A stretch of DNA of 64,000 nt from Stygiobacter sp. RIFOXYC2_FULL_38_25 (GTDB lineage Bacteria; Bacteroidota; Ignavibacteria; Ignavibacteriales; Melioribacteraceae). A program made the translations under genes and the position numbers. The notes beneath the pieces were generated by a model that had not been told where the DNA came from, made no database searches, and was given only the letters and a program-made list of their open reading frames with translations. Below are positions 8,275 to 16,627 of the stretch, one piece after another. The stretch lies in the NCBI GenBank assembly GCA_001803165.1, contig MHAZ01000019.1, positions 1-64,000 of the forward strand, read 5' to 3'. Numbering within the stretch: the first letter of the stretch is position 1; the number at the start of each line of letters is the position of its first letter.

Positions 8275-8285
8275 CAAAATACGAA

Positions 8286-9314
8286 TTATTTTGGATTTGC
8301 GCCTGTAACAAATGCGAAAGATTTAATTTCTGTAGCCGGATTGAACCAGGAAGCTACACCATTTGTTTTCATCCAGTCATAGTTCATCGCGTTAACACCA
8401 TACAACAATGTCTTTGCGTCGTAACCTAATACTTTAAGGACTGTTGCTGTTTGTGAAGATGTTTGTCCTGTATAGCAATAAACTACTATAGTTTTATTAG
8501 TTGGTAAAGTCTTCAAAGATGCAGCTAATTTAAAATCTGCTTTCGGTGAATATTGAATTGCACCCGGTAGGTGACCCTTAGCGTAATCTGTAGTTGACCA
8601 GTAGTTTACAACATAGTAGTTGCTTAAAGCACCGGTAACAGTTCCCCAAGCAATTTTAATATCGTCAAACTGTGCGCCTGTTGATAACAAGGTTTCAATT
8701 CTAGCTTCAAGAATTTCTTTTCCTGTTTTCTTTCCTGTAAATAATGTTGGAAGTTCACCTGCAGCATTCTTAGCTGTTGCAGTTGTTACAAAGTTTGTAT
8801 AGTTATTTCCATAAGATGAAGTTGACCAGGAGCTTGCACAGCTTGCATTCCAAGAAGACATTCCCCATTTAAGTGATGATACGTTTGTGTAGCCGAGTAA
8901 TCTTAATAAAGAAACAGCGTACCCTGCAGTTTGTCCGGAATAACATGCAATTACAATTTTGCTGTAGGAAGTTGCATTGGCTAAACCTTTCATATAAGTA
9001 ACTATGTTCTTTAATTCTACATTCACGGCGCCGGAAATGTGACCTTTCGTTGAATAATCTGCAGCCGATCTGATATCAATAACATGAATTTTGTCCGGTG
9101 TAGCTAACATCATATCATTTACTTCTTGAGCAGTAGAAATAGCTGGTGCTGCTGTGTTTAGAAAATCGCCGTTAGCTTCAAGATATTCAGCCAAAACCTG
9201 TGCTTCATTAATTTTTTCTTCCGGAGTAACCGGATCTTCATCTTTGCTGCAGCCTGTATTAATAAAAAGTATAGGTATTATTAATAACAGATAGAACAAA
9301 TTACGTAACTTCAT
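8286..9314 (-). CDS. lipoprotein with two rhodanese domains
   Basis: The 342-residue protein carries a lipoprotein signal (LLIIPILFINTGC, lipid Cys at 22) and two rhodanese domains. The first (about residues 60-160) has active-site loop ACYSGQTAG, the second (about 200-320) VYCYTGQTSS; both keep the catalytic cysteine, and both have the aspartate and arginine side features weakly (DIRSAADYS; STTDYAKGHLPGA). Rhodaneses carry sulfane sulfur as a Cys persulfide. Being outside the cytoplasmic membrane and 46 bases after a multihaem cytochrome gene, it likely handles extracellular or periplasmic sulfur species together with electron transfer. That joint role is inferred. Tandem rhodaneses usually keep one active domain; here both have cysteine. 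Confidence 0.85.
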   Translation of the reverse strand: MKLRNLFYLLLIIPILFINTGCSKDEDPVTPEEKINEAQVLAEYLEANGDFLNTAAPAISTAQEVNDMMLATPDKIHVIDIRSAADYSTKGHISGAVNVELKNIVTYMKGLANATSYSKIVIACYSGQTAGYAVSLLRLLGYTNVSSLKWGMSSWNASCASSWSTSSYGNNYTNFVTTATAKNAAGELPTLFTGKKTGKEILEARIETLLSTGAQFDDIKIAWGTVTGALSNYYVVNYWSTTDYAKGHLPGAIQYSPKADFKLAASLKTLPTNKTIVVYCYTGQTSSQTATVLKVLGYDAKTLLYGVNAMNYDWMKTNGVASWFNPATEIKSFAFVTGANPK

Positions 9315-9360
9315 TTTTTCACTCCTTGATGTTTTGATTGTTCATTGTTTTGTAACAATA

Positions 9361-10740
9361 TTATTTCACATTCCACATGTATGGAAGCTTGCCGTCAACT
9401 GTAATTGATGATGTAGCGCCAAGTTCCCAACTCTGTAAATCTGATTTGAATAGATAAATTTCTCTGTTTCTGTAAGTTCCGTCAGCCTCTTTAATAATAT
9501 GGCAAGCATCGTAGCATGCTTTTCCGGCAGCTACTTGCGTTCTGCTGGTCCACTTAATGATGTTATGAGGTGTCGCATACTTGAAGGTTGGTTTAGCATC
9601 AAACTTTGGTAATGTCGCAACTCCAAATTCTTGCCAGCTATCGGGCGCCATTAAAGATCTTCTTAGCACTGCATATTTAAATGGCTTTATATCTGTAATC
9701 GGATTCATACCAATTTTGAAACCTTGATAAGATTCAATTCTGGCGCCGCCTCCGCCAATGTGGCAGCTTCCGCAGTTATTATAATCTTGCGAATGGCATG
9801 TGTTGCAAGAGAATGTACTCATATGGCTCTTATGGTAATTGTTAGAGTTTTCAATTCCTTTATGGCAATCGGTACATTCCGGCATCATAGGCATTTTATA
9901 CCGTTGATCATAAATTTTTCCATCGCCGTGGACTTCATTCTTGCTATGGCAATTCATGCAATTGAAGCCTTTCTTTGTTAAGTGAACATCCGGAACAGTT
10001 CCCACCGCTTGTCCAAAGTAAGCGTGTCCGCCGCGACTAACGTGGCAAGAAACGCAGATATCTCTCATATCCGGAGTTTTTGTAAACGCATGACTTCTTG
10101 AAAGACCGCCCCCTGCTGCGTTTGGACGGTTAACATGACAATCGCCGCAAGTACCGTGGCATTTTGCGCAGTTCTCATTGTAACCTTCTTTCATTCTATC
10201 CGAAAGCTGATCGAAGCCGGTTGGAACATTTGATAAGCCTGAGCGCAAAAGAACCATTGATTTCTGTCCCCAGCCCTGTTCGTGCAGACTGTTCTTTGCT
10301 CTTAAGGCAATATCGGTATGGCAGCTGCCACATTTCTCATCAGATTTCATAGATGGTTTTTTAATAAAATCTTTTGAGTGAGCTATAGTTTTGTCGGAAG
10401 TTCCATCAACACCATTATGGCAGCCCACACAAGGGATTTTTCCATGTATATCACTCTTAAATTCTTGATAACCATCTCCGCCAAGATAAACTCTGTCGTA
10501 AGGTTCATAATAAGGAGCTTCTCCGCCGCATCCGTGGCTGTCTCCCGTTGCCGGTGGATCCGGTGTGTAAATCTTCTTGAGTGTTTCGTAGTTAGTATGG
10601 CAGCCTTCGCAAGAGGCGATTGATTTGGCTACAATTGTTTCGGGCGTAATCGGTTCATCCTTTGGTTCTTCTTTACAGCCAACTATTACTATTGCCAGAA
10701 AAAGAACAAAAGAAAGTAAGATTGATTTTAATGCGTTCAT
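9361..10740 (-). CDS. multihaem cytochrome c lipoprotein
   Basis: The 459-residue protein has a lipobox (LAIVIVGC) and ten CxxCH haem sites: CEGCH, CVGCH, CGSCH, CAKCH, CGDCH, CVSCH, CMNCH, CTDCH, CNTCH and CGSCH. An eleventh possible site near residue 410 is CYDACH, a CX3CH spacing. Many distal histidines (HSKD, SHAF, HLTKK, YHKSH) could serve as sixth ligands. The C-terminal 100 residues lack haem motifs and may form a beta domain. It would move electrons on the outer face of the inner or outer membrane. It is the first gene behind a sigma-54 promoter at 10775-10790 and is followed by the rhodanese lipoprotein. I cannot assign a substrate; it does not look like NrfA, Otr or a known MtrC. 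Confidence 0.88.
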   Translation of the reverse strand: MNALKSILLSFVLFLAIVIVGCKEEPKDEPITPETIVAKSIASCEGCHTNYETLKKIYTPDPPATGDSHGCGGEAPYYEPYDRVYLGGDGYQEFKSDIHGKIPCVGCHNGVDGTSDKTIAHSKDFIKKPSMKSDEKCGSCHTDIALRAKNSLHEQGWGQKSMVLLRSGLSNVPTGFDQLSDRMKEGYNENCAKCHGTCGDCHVNRPNAAGGGLSRSHAFTKTPDMRDICVSCHVSRGGHAYFGQAVGTVPDVHLTKKGFNCMNCHSKNEVHGDGKIYDQRYKMPMMPECTDCHKGIENSNNYHKSHMSTFSCNTCHSQDYNNCGSCHIGGGGARIESYQGFKIGMNPITDIKPFKYAVLRRSLMAPDSWQEFGVATLPKFDAKPTFKYATPHNIIKWTSRTQVAAGKACYDACHIIKEADGTYRNREIYLFKSDLQSWELGATSSITVDGKLPYMWNVK

Positions 10741-10774
10741 TTTTTTTCCAGAATGACTTTGTTGAGCGCATTAT

Positions 10775-10790
10775 TGCAATTTAGATGCCG
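10775..10790 (-). promoter_or_regulatory. sigma-54 (-24/-12) promoter
   Basis: On the minus strand CGGCATCTAAATTGCA matches the consensus TGGCAC-N5-TTGCA at 9 of the 11 specified positions and keeps the invariant GG-N10-GC. It lies about 35 bases before the cytochrome start, and the gene next upstream encodes a sigma-54 activator. Confidence 0.75.
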
Positions 10791-10908
10791 GGCTTAAAAC
10801 AATACAGAAATGACTTATTTGAATTCAAGTGTGAAACGTATTGTTCCATTCAGAGGTTAGGTCTGGTTTTTTTCTTACATAGTTACAAATAGGAGGCATT
10901 TTGGCAAT

Positions 10909-10942
10909 TGAAACACTGTTTCAGTGGATGAAACGGTTGAAA
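10909..10942 (-). promoter_or_regulatory. probable upstream activator site
   Basis: TGAAACACTGTTTCA is a 7-1-7 palindrome at 10909-10923, followed by two more TGAAAC half-sites (10929 and 10937). It sits about 130-150 bases before the sigma-54 promoter, where enhancer-binding proteins act. The same palindrome occurs before the activator gene itself. Confidence 0.65.
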
Positions 10943-10946
10943 CCAG

Positions 10947-12281
10947 CTATTCGATTAAGCCAAATCGTTTCATTTGACGCCAGAGTGTAGTACGCCCAAT
11001 TTTAAGTTCAGAAGCTACCTTAGTTTTATTCCATTGGAATTTTTCAAGTGTTGCAATCAGTTCAGCTCTTTCGCGCGAATCGGGAAAAAACTCGCGTGTG
11101 GTTGCAGAAGCCAAAGGATTTTTACTTTGCTCTAATAAATTTGGGGGAAGCTTAGAGTTTTCAATTACATTTCTTTTTGTGGTGCGGACAAATGCATATT
11201 CTATTACGTTTTCAAGTTCGCGGATATTCCCGGGCCAAGAATAATTTAACAAAACTGTGAGCGCTTCTTCTTCTATTTCCAGAATTTCTTTTTTATAGAA
11301 TAGAGAAAACTTTCTCAGAAAATGACGAGTAAGGGGAACTATATCTTCCTTCCTACTTCTTAGTGGCGGAATTTCAATCGGTATTACATTCAAGCGGTAA
11401 TAGAGGTCTTCCCTAAATCTTCCATTCTTCAAAGATTCTTTTATATCAATATTTGTCGCTGCTATAACGCGAACATTGGAAGTTCTTGTTATTGATTCGC
11501 CGACACGTTCAAATGTTCCCTCCTGCAAAACACGCAAAAGCTGAATCTGCATTTGAAGAGGCATCTCAGCAACTTCATCTAAAAAAATTGTTCCTTGGTC
11601 GGCAAGTTCAAATCTGCCGGCGCGGTCTTTAACCGCATCAGTAAAGGCTCCTTTCACATGTCCAAATAATTCGCTGGCAAGTAAATTAGAAGGAAATACG
11701 GAACAATTTATTTTTATGTACTGATGCTGATTGCGAGTAGAAAGCTTCTGAATTGCATTTGCTACAAGTTCTTTTCCGGTTCCCGATTCACCATGAACAA
11801 AAACCGGCGCGTCCGTTTCGGCAATTTCCTCTATCAGTTGAAAAATATCTCTCATTTGCTTGCTGTGCCCGATTATTCCATGAAACTGGGATTCACTTTG
11901 CAAATTCAATCCTATTGTTTCAAACTCGCTTAGGTCTCTGAAAGAAATAATTCCGCCGGTGGGTTCATCATTCTCGTTATACAAAACAGCCGCGTTCAGC
12001 TTAATGGGTTTCATCGAACCGGCTTTACATTGAATTTTGCTTTCGAAATCGAAAATATTCTTTTTGGTTTTTAGTACGAGTGCTATCGGGCAGTCCGTAA
12101 AACAAACTTCGGAACGGAAAATATGCTTGCAAAAATGCCCAATAACATCCTCACGGTTTTTACCGGTTATACGTTCAGCGGACTTATTAAAGAAATTAAT
12201 CCGGAAGTCTTTATCAACAGTAAAAACGCCCTCGCCAATTGAATCTAATATGTGATCTTTCAAATTATCACTAATGGGCAT
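10947..12281 (-). CDS. PAS-domain sigma-54-dependent transcriptional activator
   Basis: The 444-residue regulator has a PAS domain (about 8-120), an AAA+ sigma-54 interaction domain (about 133-365) and a Fis-type helix-turn-helix (about 405-442, ending TTLWRQMKRFGLIE). Walker A is GESGTGKE (164-171), Walker B TIFLDE (231-236). The loop that touches sigma-54 is GAFTDA (211-216) in place of the commonest GAFTGA. The PAS domain has Cys51, Cys60, Cys64 and Cys85 in HFCKHIFRSEVCFTDCP, which may hold a redox cofactor or act as thiol switch. It sits directly upstream of the cytochrome/rhodanese operon with a matching promoter and palindromes, so it most likely controls that operon and itself. No receiver domain, so the signal is read by PAS directly. 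Confidence 0.92.
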   Translation of the reverse strand: MPISDNLKDHILDSIGEGVFTVDKDFRINFFNKSAERITGKNREDVIGHFCKHIFRSEVCFTDCPIALVLKTKKNIFDFESKIQCKAGSMKPIKLNAAVLYNENDEPTGGIISFRDLSEFETIGLNLQSESQFHGIIGHSKQMRDIFQLIEEIAETDAPVFVHGESGTGKELVANAIQKLSTRNQHQYIKINCSVFPSNLLASELFGHVKGAFTDAVKDRAGRFELADQGTIFLDEVAEMPLQMQIQLLRVLQEGTFERVGESITRTSNVRVIAATNIDIKESLKNGRFREDLYYRLNVIPIEIPPLRSRKEDIVPLTRHFLRKFSLFYKKEILEIEEEALTVLLNYSWPGNIRELENVIEYAFVRTTKRNVIENSKLPPNLLEQSKNPLASATTREFFPDSRERAELIATLEKFQWNKTKVASELKIGRTTLWRQMKRFGLIE

Positions 12282-12330
12282 TTACTTATACCTTGCTTTC
12301 AGTACGTAAAGATAAGTAAGGATTTCTGTT

Positions 12331-12347
12331 TGAAACAAACTGTTTCA
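12331..12347. promoter_or_regulatory. probable autoregulatory site of the sigma-54 activator
   Basis: TGAAACAAACTGTTTCA repeats the TGAAACA...TGTTTCA palindrome found before the cytochrome operon, here with a 3-base spacer. It lies 50 bases upstream of the activator start at 12281. I see no clear -24/-12 box between it and the gene. Confidence 0.6.
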
Positions 12348-12357
12348 GCATCAGATA

Positions 12358-12390
12358 CAAAAAAGCCGCCTAATATGGCGGCATTTTTAT
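12358..12390 (-). terminator. rho-independent terminator of the thioredoxin operon
   Basis: GCCGCC and GGCGGC stem (12365-12370, 12377-12382) with a 6-base loop, followed on the minus strand by TTTTTTG. A-rich and T-rich flanks make it usable in both directions. Confidence 0.8.
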
Positions 12391-12407
12391 GAGTGATTTC
12401 AATGAAG

Positions 12408-13358
12408 TTAAACTTCCACTGGAATAAAAGCTTTCTTCAATGAATTCAAATAATCGGCTGCACTAAGAGCTGCAATAGTTCCATCTGCTACAGCAGTTGT
12501 AACTTGGCGGTATCGTTTGGCAATTGAATCGCCGGCAGCATAAACACCGGGTATATTAGTAGCCATATTTTTATCTACTACAATTTCTTTCCATTGATTT
12601 AGTTCAACCATGCCATCCAGTTTTTCCGTATTAGGGACATAACCGATAAAAATGAAAACTCCCTCTATAGTCATCTTGGCAATTTCGTTGCTTGCAATGT
12701 TCTGAATTTTAACTCCGGTCAATTTTTCATCACCGATAAATTCTACAATTTTTGATTCCATAATAAAATTGATCTTGGAATTCAGCTTTGCTTCTTCTAC
12801 GTAATGCTCGAAAGCCTGGAAGTGATCGAACTGGTGAACAATAGTTACCTTGGAAGCGTACTTAGTAAGTGAAACCGCTTCTTCGAGTGCTGAGTTTCCA
12901 CCACCTACAACAATTATTTCTTTGTCTTGAAAGAAATCTCCATCACAGGTTGCGCAGTAAGAAATTCCTTTACCCTTCATATTTTCTTCACCGGGAACAC
13001 CGATAGTTCTGGATTTTCCACCCGTAGCAATAATTACAGCGTTCGAAGTATAAACATCACTTTCATTCACCGTAATTTGTTTCATATCTCCGCTAAGTTC
13101 TATACCGGTAATTTTAAGATTGGATTTAATTGTACACCCAAACTTCTGAGCTTGGGCTTTCATGTTACGCGCGAGTTGATAACCGCTAATGCTTTCTATA
13201 CCGGGATAATTAGCTATCTCGTGAGTGAGCACCATTTGTCCGCCGACAGTTCCTTCATTAAGTATTAGTGTAGAAAGTTTTGCGCGGGAAAGATAAATTC
13301 CCGCGGTTAGCCCGGCAGCTCCGCCACCAATAATTATTACATCAAAGTGATTGTTCAT
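12408..13358 (-). CDS. trxB: thioredoxin reductase
   Basis: The 316-residue flavoprotein has an N-terminal FAD site (IIIGGGAAGLTAGIY), the redox pair CATC (about residues 135-138) and a NADPH site (VVGGGNSALEEA), then the terminal FAD-contact motif GVYAAGD. Length and motif order are those of bacterial low-Mr thioredoxin reductase. It reduces thioredoxin with NADPH in the cytoplasm. ATG at 13358 is used; a TTG four codons earlier is also possible. It lies 14 bases after a thioredoxin-like gene whose active site is unusual, so the two are probably a matched pair. The NADPH-binding site lacks the HRRxxxR motif: it reads VTIVHQFDHFQA, so NADPH preference is doubtful and another donor (NADH or ferredoxin) may be used. 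Confidence 0.9.
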   Translation of the reverse strand: MNNHFDVIIIGGGAAGLTAGIYLSRAKLSTLILNEGTVGGQMVLTHEIANYPGIESISGYQLARNMKAQAQKFGCTIKSNLKITGIELSGDMKQITVNESDVYTSNAVIIATGGKSRTIGVPGEENMKGKGISYCATCDGDFFQDKEIIVVGGGNSALEEAVSLTKYASKVTIVHQFDHFQAFEHYVEEAKLNSKINFIMESKIVEFIGDEKLTGVKIQNIASNEIAKMTIEGVFIFIGYVPNTEKLDGMVELNQWKEIVVDKNMATNIPGVYAAGDSIAKRYRQVTTAVADGTIAALSAADYLNSLKKAFIPVEV

Positions 13359-13372
13359 CTTGGAGCTCAATG

Positions 13373-13717
13373 CTACTTACCGAAGTTCTGGTCTAAAATT
13401 GTTGTTACTTGTTCTATGCTTTGAATGCTGCTGGTTGCTTTTACAACTTGACCGTTTTTGTAATAAACAACAAACGGTATTCCTTGAAAACTTCTGCACT
13501 CGGGCAAATTGCGGATAACTTTTGCATCAGGCGTGTCAAATTCCATGTCGGCAAATTTTACATTCTTGTACTCGCTTTCCAGTTCTTCCATTACTTCGTA
13601 AACCGGAATACACATTGGTCCCATCCTGCCGCAGCATATCATTACGTTTTCATTTTCTTGTAATATTTTTGAATGATCTTGTTCGGAAAGTACGTGAGTT
13701 AAGTTTGTGTGAAGCAT
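13373..13717 (-). CDS. thioredoxin-like protein with unusual active site
   Basis: A 114-residue thioredoxin fold protein: beta strand ENVMICC, long helix, a strand pair, and the cis-proline region FQGIPFVVYYKNG. The usual WCGPC is replaced by ICCGRMGPMCIPV (Cys28, Cys29, Cys36), so the redox pair would be spaced CX6C from Cys29 to Cys36. No signal peptide is seen, so a cytoplasmic protein is expected. It is the first gene of an operon with thioredoxin reductase, the natural partner. Whether Cys28 or Cys29 attacks is not clear. A related CxRMGPMC type of thioredoxin is recalled from other anaerobes, but I cannot verify this here. Confidence 0.8.
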   Translation of the reverse strand: MLHTNLTHVLSEQDHSKILQENENVMICCGRMGPMCIPVYEVMEELESEYKNVKFADMEFDTPDAKVIRNLPECRSFQGIPFVVYYKNGQVVKATSSIQSIEQVTTILDQNFGK

Positions 13718-13889
13718 TTCTTTCTCCTATTAATTTATTTTTCTTATTCGTTAGATGAACAAGAAACTAAAAGGATTCAGAATGCCCGGTTATGTTGCGA
13801 TTGGGCGAACTATAGATAGCAGTTTCTTACGTGATCTTGAAGTTACTTTTTATTTTCAAAGTCTATACTCAAATAAATTACGATGCCAA

Positions 13890-15044
13890 TTACTTTTTCT
13901 GTTTTACCCCGAGCTCTTTTCCAATGCATTCTATAAAGTAGAAATCGCCGGCTGGATAAGACTCATCTACTCCCCAGCCCTTAGCATGGTTATAAACTAT
14001 GTGAAGTAGTATTCCCTCTTCAACTTGCCGCTTACTTTTTGTAAACAAATAATTATCTCTAAGCGATTTTGTAATTGCCAGTGCCCGGCTAAGATATTTT
14101 TGTTGATCTTTTTCCGAGTTTACAAGTTCGGAAAGTAAATACATTCCACTTGCGGCAATAGCCCCGGCAGAAGCGTCTCGTGTCACAGAGTCAGCTTTAA
14201 GATCTAAATCCCAGCGAGGGACTAAATCTTCCGGCAAATTATTATTGAAATAGTCGGTCATCTTTTCTGAAGTTGACAAGAATTTTTTATCACCGGAATA
14301 TTTGTAAGCTAGTGCAAAACCGTAAACGCCCCAGGCTTGTCCGCGTGCCCAAGTAGATTCATCGGCATATCCTTGATGCGTTTTTTTCTTGATCACTTTT
14401 CCGGAATTGGCATCGAATTCAACAACATGATAAGAGGAATAATTATCTCTGATATGTTCCTTCAAACATGTGGTTGCATGCTTAAAAGCAATATCCCTAA
14501 AAGCGTTTTCTCCGGTCTCGTTTGTAGCCCAGAACAAAAGCTCAAGATTCATCATTGTGTCAATTATCATTAGTCCATCTCTATCAGTGTTCTGCAGACT
14601 GCCCCACGCTCTAATAAAATTTCCCTTTGAGTTGAATCTTTGTAGAAGCGTTCTCGCTGCTAATATTGCCGCATCACGATATTTTTTAATTCCGGTATGC
14701 TGATATGCTCTAACACAAGAATTGTAAAATATAAATCCAAGATCATGGGTATCATCTTTTGTAGCAAACTGGATTAATGAATCAGCATGAGTGAGTGCGC
14801 GTTTTTTAAATTCTTCATTGCCGGTAATATCATACATATACCAAAGCTCTCCGCTAGTAAAACCGGAAAACCAATTCAATCCCTTACTGTAAATCCACTT
14901 TCCTCCTTCCGTATAAAGGGGGAATCTTCCATTGAAAATAATGTCCTTCTTAATAAGCTGATCCCCAATAACTTTAATGTAATCTTGCGCTGTTACTCCG
15001 CTAGCTAAAACCGACAGCAAGAGGATTAGCATAATCTTTTTCAT
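13890..15044 (-). CDS. GH88 unsaturated glucuronyl hydrolase
   Basis: The 384-residue protein has a signal peptide ending GVTAQ and an alpha/alpha six-hairpin fold typical of GH88. Key motifs: HDLGF with Asp101, IDTMMNLELLFWA with Asp162 (the two catalytic aspartates of unsaturated glucuronyl hydrolases), ARGQAWGVYGFAL, RDASAGAIAASGM and a C-terminal GWGVDESYPAGDFYF. Members hydrate and cleave the unsaturated uronic acid left by polysaccharide lyases on heparan, chondroitin, alginate or ulvan-type chains. Here it is a single gene without lyase neighbours, so the substrate is open. It is likely periplasmic. Confidence 0.88.
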   Translation of the reverse strand: MKKIMLILLLSVLASGVTAQDYIKVIGDQLIKKDIIFNGRFPLYTEGGKWIYSKGLNWFSGFTSGELWYMYDITGNEEFKKRALTHADSLIQFATKDDTHDLGFIFYNSCVRAYQHTGIKKYRDAAILAARTLLQRFNSKGNFIRAWGSLQNTDRDGLMIIDTMMNLELLFWATNETGENAFRDIAFKHATTCLKEHIRDNYSSYHVVEFDANSGKVIKKKTHQGYADESTWARGQAWGVYGFALAYKYSGDKKFLSTSEKMTDYFNNNLPEDLVPRWDLDLKADSVTRDASAGAIAASGMYLLSELVNSEKDQQKYLSRALAITKSLRDNYLFTKSKRQVEEGILLHIVYNHAKGWGVDESYPAGDFYFIECIGKELGVKQKK

Positions 15045-15238
15045 GATCTCACACTTTAATTATTCGACAAGTATTTGAAATGAACTAACCATTAAACGCA
15101 TAACGAAAGTTTAGTCACTCATTATTGAATGATTTCAGTTTGATATAGCAAAATTACCTAATGGGAAAAGGAGAGCCTACTTATTTTTCAAAAATTTTTA
15201 CCCCGAAGCACTTAACTCCTTAACATTTACAGCACGGA

Positions 15239-16486
15239 TTATTTCCTTCCAACGCGCTTGTTTGCTGATGCAATAATGGAATCCGCAAGCTCTTGATTGG
15301 TTGGTTTTTTTGTAACTAATAATTCTTTCCCGTTAACAACCAATATTTCGGAAGGCATTGCGCGCAAATTATAAATGCTTCCCATCGAATAACAGTACGC
15401 GCCGGCGTTTTTAATTATCAGTTTATCCCCTTCACGAATTTCCGGCAGCTCTCGTTGCTGCGCAAAGCAATCCCCCGTTTCGCAGATGTTGCCGCATACA
15501 TCATAAATGTACCGTTTGCCTTTCGGATTGCTGATGTTTTCTATGTGATGATATGATTCATAAAGCAGAGGACGTATTAAATGATTAAAGCCGGAATTTG
15601 TCCCGGCAATTAATCTTCCGCGATTATTCTTTATCGTATTTACTTCTATCATTAGATAACCGGATTCAGCAACTATATACTTGCCCGGTTCAAAATACAT
15701 TTCCAATTCCTTGCCATAGTCTTTACAAAACTTTGCGAAAATTGAAGTAATCTTTTTACCAAAATTCGCATAATCAATCTTGTGAGCTTCCGGTCTGTAA
15801 TTGACTTTGAAGCCACCGCCAAAATCAACAAATCTTAAATCCGGAAAATCCTTCCGCTTTGCTATTGCTAGAATGTTAATCATGCTCTGGAAAACTTTTT
15901 CCGTCTGCCCAATTCCCGAACCAGTATGCTCATGCAAGCCAACGACTTTCAAATTGTATTTTTTTACAATCTTCAAAACTTCATTTACTTGAGAAAGCAA
16001 AACACCAAATTTTGTAACAGCACCCGCAGTTTGAACGTGTTTGTTTTCACCTGCATACACATCCGGATTAAATCTTATGCAAACTTCACTTCCCGGATAT
16101 GCGGCACCAAGTTTCTTTAATCTGCTTAGAGAACCGATGTTAAATAGTACGCCGGTTTGTTTTACCTCGTGCATTTCATCATCAGTAATATTATTGGAAG
16201 TAAAAAGTATATCACCCCTATTGAATCCGAGCTTGAGAGCTAAGTGCACTTCGCCCGGACTAACAGTATCCAGATACGCATTATTTTTTTTCAGCAGATT
16301 AAGAATTCCTACATTGTAATTTGCCTTCATAGCATATAATATTTTCAGCTTGGGCCATTTTATGTAATCATAAAGTCCTTGATAACGGTTTAGAATATAA
16401 TCGCCGTCATAGATGTATAAGGGTGTGCCATATTTTTCAGCATAATTCAGAAATGAAGCATTATCAATTGCGGTATTTTCTTTCAT
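15239..16486 (-). CDS. lysA: diaminopimelate decarboxylase
   Basis: The 415-residue PLP enzyme of fold type III makes L-lysine from meso-diaminopimelate. The Schiff-base lysine is Lys54 in YAMKANYN; HEHTGSGIG and VDFGGGFKV bind phosphate, EPGKYIVAESGYL and CGNICETGDCFA carry catalytic and substrate residues, and GAYCYSMGSIYN ends the domain. The N-terminus starts directly with the barrel; length is normal. No aspartokinase is next to it. Related arginine/carboxynorspermidine decarboxylases share the fold, but the motifs fit LysA well. Confidence 0.92.
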   Translation of the reverse strand: MKENTAIDNASFLNYAEKYGTPLYIYDGDYILNRYQGLYDYIKWPKLKILYAMKANYNVGILNLLKKNNAYLDTVSPGEVHLALKLGFNRGDILFTSNNITDDEMHEVKQTGVLFNIGSLSRLKKLGAAYPGSEVCIRFNPDVYAGENKHVQTAGAVTKFGVLLSQVNEVLKIVKKYNLKVVGLHEHTGSGIGQTEKVFQSMINILAIAKRKDFPDLRFVDFGGGFKVNYRPEAHKIDYANFGKKITSIFAKFCKDYGKELEMYFEPGKYIVAESGYLMIEVNTIKNNRGRLIAGTNSGFNHLIRPLLYESYHHIENISNPKGKRYIYDVCGNICETGDCFAQQRELPEIREGDKLIIKNAGAYCYSMGSIYNLRAMPSEILVVNGKELLVTKKPTNQELADSIIASANKRVGRK

Positions 16487-16590
16487 AGTTAACTTCTTTT
16501 TTAGGTGATACAGTTCTTATATAGCATGTGTTACGCATATTCAACTAACTTCGCCTCTAAGGTACTGTGATAAAAGTCAAGAGTAATTAA

Positions 16591-16620
16591 AATACGATAG
16601 AACAAAAATCATCGTATATT
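16591..16620 (-). terminator. stem-loop at the IS110 right end
   Basis: ATACGAT (16592-16598) and ATCGTAT (16611-16617) form a 7-bp stem followed on the minus strand by TTTTAATT. It lies just after the transposase stop and may end its transcript or lie at the right end of the element. Confidence 0.4.
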
Positions 16621-16627
16621 TTTAATA

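Noticed and set aside
10838-10855. TGGAACAATACGTTTC on the minus strand as a second sigma-54 promoter
   Set aside because: The GG to GC distance is wrong and the -12 element has no GC pair.
13755-14009. 84-residue plus-strand open frame upstream of GH88
   Set aside because: Overlaps the end of the GH88 gene on the opposite strand and has no domain or good start.
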